Position numbers and translations under genes: made by a program
Shown: positions 62,773 through 64,000 of the stretch, in pieces
Layout of the letters: each line of letters opens with the position of its first letter
Position numbering within the stretch: position 1 is the stretch's first letter
Assembly (NCBI RefSeq): GCF_016616095.2
Contig: NZ_CP067089.2
Coordinates: 4,092,001 to 4,156,000 of the forward strand
DNA from: Breznakiella homolactica
GTDB taxonomy: Bacteria; Spirochaetota; Spirochaetia; Treponematales; Breznakiellaceae
Reading direction: 5' to 3'
Length of the DNA stretch: 64,000 bases
Notes under the pieces: model-generated
What the model was told of the DNA's origin: nothing
Databases searched by the model: none
Seen by the model: only the letters and a program-made list of their open reading frames with translations

Positions 62773-63774
62773 ATGAATGAAGTGTGGACCCTGGCTGAAC
62801 AGCACAACGGCCAGCTGAAGGCTGTTTCCTTTGAGCTCCTTTCCCGGGGGAGGGCTCTGGCGGACAAGCTAAAAGTTCCCCTCGTGTCGGTGCTCATCGG
62901 CGACGGTGTGGATGAATCCCGGCTGCGGGAACTGATCGAACGGGGCGCCGACAAGGTGTATGCCGTACAGGACCCGAAACTGTCCCATTTTGTGTGTGAA
63001 ACCTACGCCAAAGTTCTGGGGCGGCTTATCGATGAACATAAACCGTCAATTCTGCTGGCGGCGGCTACGTCCTCGGGCCGGACCCTCATGCCGTATACGG
63101 CGGTCAAGGCCCACGCGGGATTGACCGCGGACTGTACGGAACTCGATATCGAGGAAGGAACCGGGAATCTGCTCCAGACGAGGCCCGCCATCGGCGGCAA
63201 TATCATGGCTACCATAAAAACACCGGACCACCGGCCCCAAATGGCCACGGTCCGCCCCAAATCGTCCCGTCCTCTTGCCCGGGATGCTTCCCGGACCGGG
63301 ACAATCACGAAGATTCCCCTGGACGAAACCCTCCTGGATCAGCGGGTCCAGGTAACGGGCTACCGGAAGGACGCGGAGGATTTCGTCAACCTGGAGGAGG
63401 CGGATATTGTGATCGCCGGCGGCCGGGGCCTTAAAAAGGCTGAAAACTTCGGTATGATCCGGAAGCTCGCCGATACCCTGGGCGGCGCCGTGGGTGCGAC
63501 CCGGGAAGCGGTGGACCGCGGATGGATGGGGTATCCCCATCAGATCGGGTTAAGCGGAAAAACCATTTCCCCCAAACTCTATGTGGGCATCGGTATTTCC
63601 GGGGCTATCCAGCATTTAGCGGGGATTAAAACCAGTGAGCTTATCGTTTCAATCAATTCCGATCCCGACGCGGCGCTCCATAAGCTGGCGGATTTCGGCA
63701 TTGTCGGAGACGCGTTCCAGGTGGTGCCGGCGATACAGAAACGGCTTGACCAGCGGAAAAGGGAGGATCAGTAA
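62773..63774 (+). CDS. etfA: Electron transfer flavoprotein subunit alpha
   Basis: A 333-residue EtfA. The C-terminal FAD domain is intact: VIAGGRGLKKAENFGMIRKLAD, GATREAVDRGWMGYPHQIG and KLYVGIGISGAIQH. It lacks the N-terminal ferredoxin module found in some LctC-type EtfA proteins of lactate-oxidising acetogens. It is followed at once by a GlcD-type dehydrogenase, the usual partner in Etf-linked lactate dehydrogenase complexes. Confidence 0.95.
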   Translation: MNEVWTLAEQHNGQLKAVSFELLSRGRALADKLKVPLVSVLIGDGVDESRLRELIERGADKVYAVQDPKLSHFVCETYAKVLGRLIDEHKPSILLAAATSSGRTLMPYTAVKAHAGLTADCTELDIEEGTGNLLQTRPAIGGNIMATIKTPDHRPQMATVRPKSSRPLARDASRTGTITKIPLDETLLDQRVQVTGYRKDAEDFVNLEEADIVIAGGRGLKKAENFGMIRKLADTLGGAVGATREAVDRGWMGYPHQIGLSGKTISPKLYVGIGISGAIQHLAGIKTSELIVSINSDPDAALHKLADFGIVGDAFQVVPAIQKRLDQRKREDQ

Positions 63775-63775
63775 T

Positions 63776-64000
63776 ATGGCGCCGGTATCAGATACACAGT
63801 ACGCTCCGGTCACCCCCAAGATAGCGGAAGAACTCAGGGGAATCCTGGGAAGCGGGAATGTCCTGGTGGACGAAGAAAAAATTGAAGCCTATTCCCACGA
63901 CGAAACCGACGCAGCGGAGTACGGCCACATGCCCGAAGCCGTTGTCTTCCCTCTGACCGCAGAGCAGGTTGCCCAGGTGGTTAAGCTCGCTAACCGGGAA
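63776..64000 (+). CDS. FAD-linked lactate/glycolate dehydrogenase (LctD/GlcD-like), N-terminus only
   Basis: The first 75 codons of a gene cut by the window edge, beginning one base after the etfA stop with GGGAGGATCA as ribosome site. The visible start, TPKIAEELRGILGSGNVLVD, EAYSHDETDAAEYG and PEAVVFPLTAEQVAQVVKLA, is the usual N-terminus of the FAD-binding GlcD/LctD family. With EtfBA it should form a complex that oxidises lactate (or another 2-hydroxyacid), possibly by electron confurcation with ferredoxin and NAD+. Confidence 0.88.
   Translation, partial: MAPVSDTQYAPVTPKIAEELRGILGSGNVLVDEEKIEAYSHDETDAAEYGHMPEAVVFPLTAEQVAQVVKLANRE

Noticed and set aside
1-64000. tRNA and rRNA genes
   Set aside because: No cloverleaf-like or rRNA-like segments were recognised by eye in the intergenic regions; a tRNAscan or Rfam run would settle it.

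Overview
The window reads as chromosome of a free-living or gut-associated spirochaete, most likely a Treponema-like member of the termite-gut group. This is inference. It rests on secreted repeat lipoproteins with InlB-type and DUF1566-like modules, a broken NADase-type glycan-binding-like gene, solute-binding proteins with an AGGG signal-peptide end instead of a lipobox, a phasin, DUF4491 and DUF2007 proteins, and an Etf-linked lactate dehydrogenase like that of acetogens. Most of the sequence is moderately GC-rich and densely coding. A stretch at about 57.6-61.9 kb and a shorter one at 25.5-26.1 kb are clearly AT-rich and look foreign. No rRNA, tRNA, CRISPR array or transposase gene was recognised.

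Layout. 0-4.6 kb: uronate catabolism (uxaA end, uxaC), a cytoplasmic GH28 polygalacturonase and a divergent TIM-barrel sugar isomerase/epimerase. 4.7-13.9 kb: AraC regulator, MATE exporter, a YesM/YesN-type two-component pair and a CUT1 sugar ABC importer without its ATPase. 13.9-19 kb: an orphan QueG-like Fe-S protein and an arabinose operon (FGGY kinase, araA, araD). 19-23.6 kb: a minus-strand operon of two surface lipoproteins and a catalytically dead 5'-nucleotidase-like domain fused to a beta-barrel-like domain. 23.7-25.5 kb: GntR/UTRA regulator and divergent deoC with repeated operators. 25.8-30.7 kb: small XRE regulator, GT1 glycosyltransferase and radical-SAM pair, a 700-base non-coding block with two long hairpins sharing an inverted 29-base core, a 59-residue protein and an AttH/CrtC-like protein.

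30.9-46.8 kb is a uronide-oligosaccharide locus. It has two paralogous solute-binding proteins around one permease pair, a second YesM/YesN pair, a heparinase II/III-like lyase and a DUF2264 hydrolase. Convergent to these is a GntR-kduI-kduD-GH88-LUD operon. The depolymerising enzymes lack signal peptides, so the simplest model is import of oligomers, cleavage to unsaturated uronate inside the cell, then KduI and KduD to 2-keto-3-deoxygluconate; uxaC and uxaA at the left edge would handle saturated uronates. No KDG kinase or aldolase is in the window.

47-57.6 kb holds housekeeping and redox genes: glutamate dehydrogenase, phospholipase D-like protein, Fe-S aldo/keto reductase, DUF4491, DUF2007, phasin, UbiB-type kinase, D-lactate dehydrogenase, a tandem methyltransferase and EF-P. 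57.7-61.8 kb is the AT-rich island of small secreted, membrane and hypothetical genes. 62-64 kb starts an etfB-etfA-lactate dehydrogenase operon that runs off the right edge. Coordinates follow reading frames and ribosome-binding sites seen in the sequence; all family assignments are by eye.
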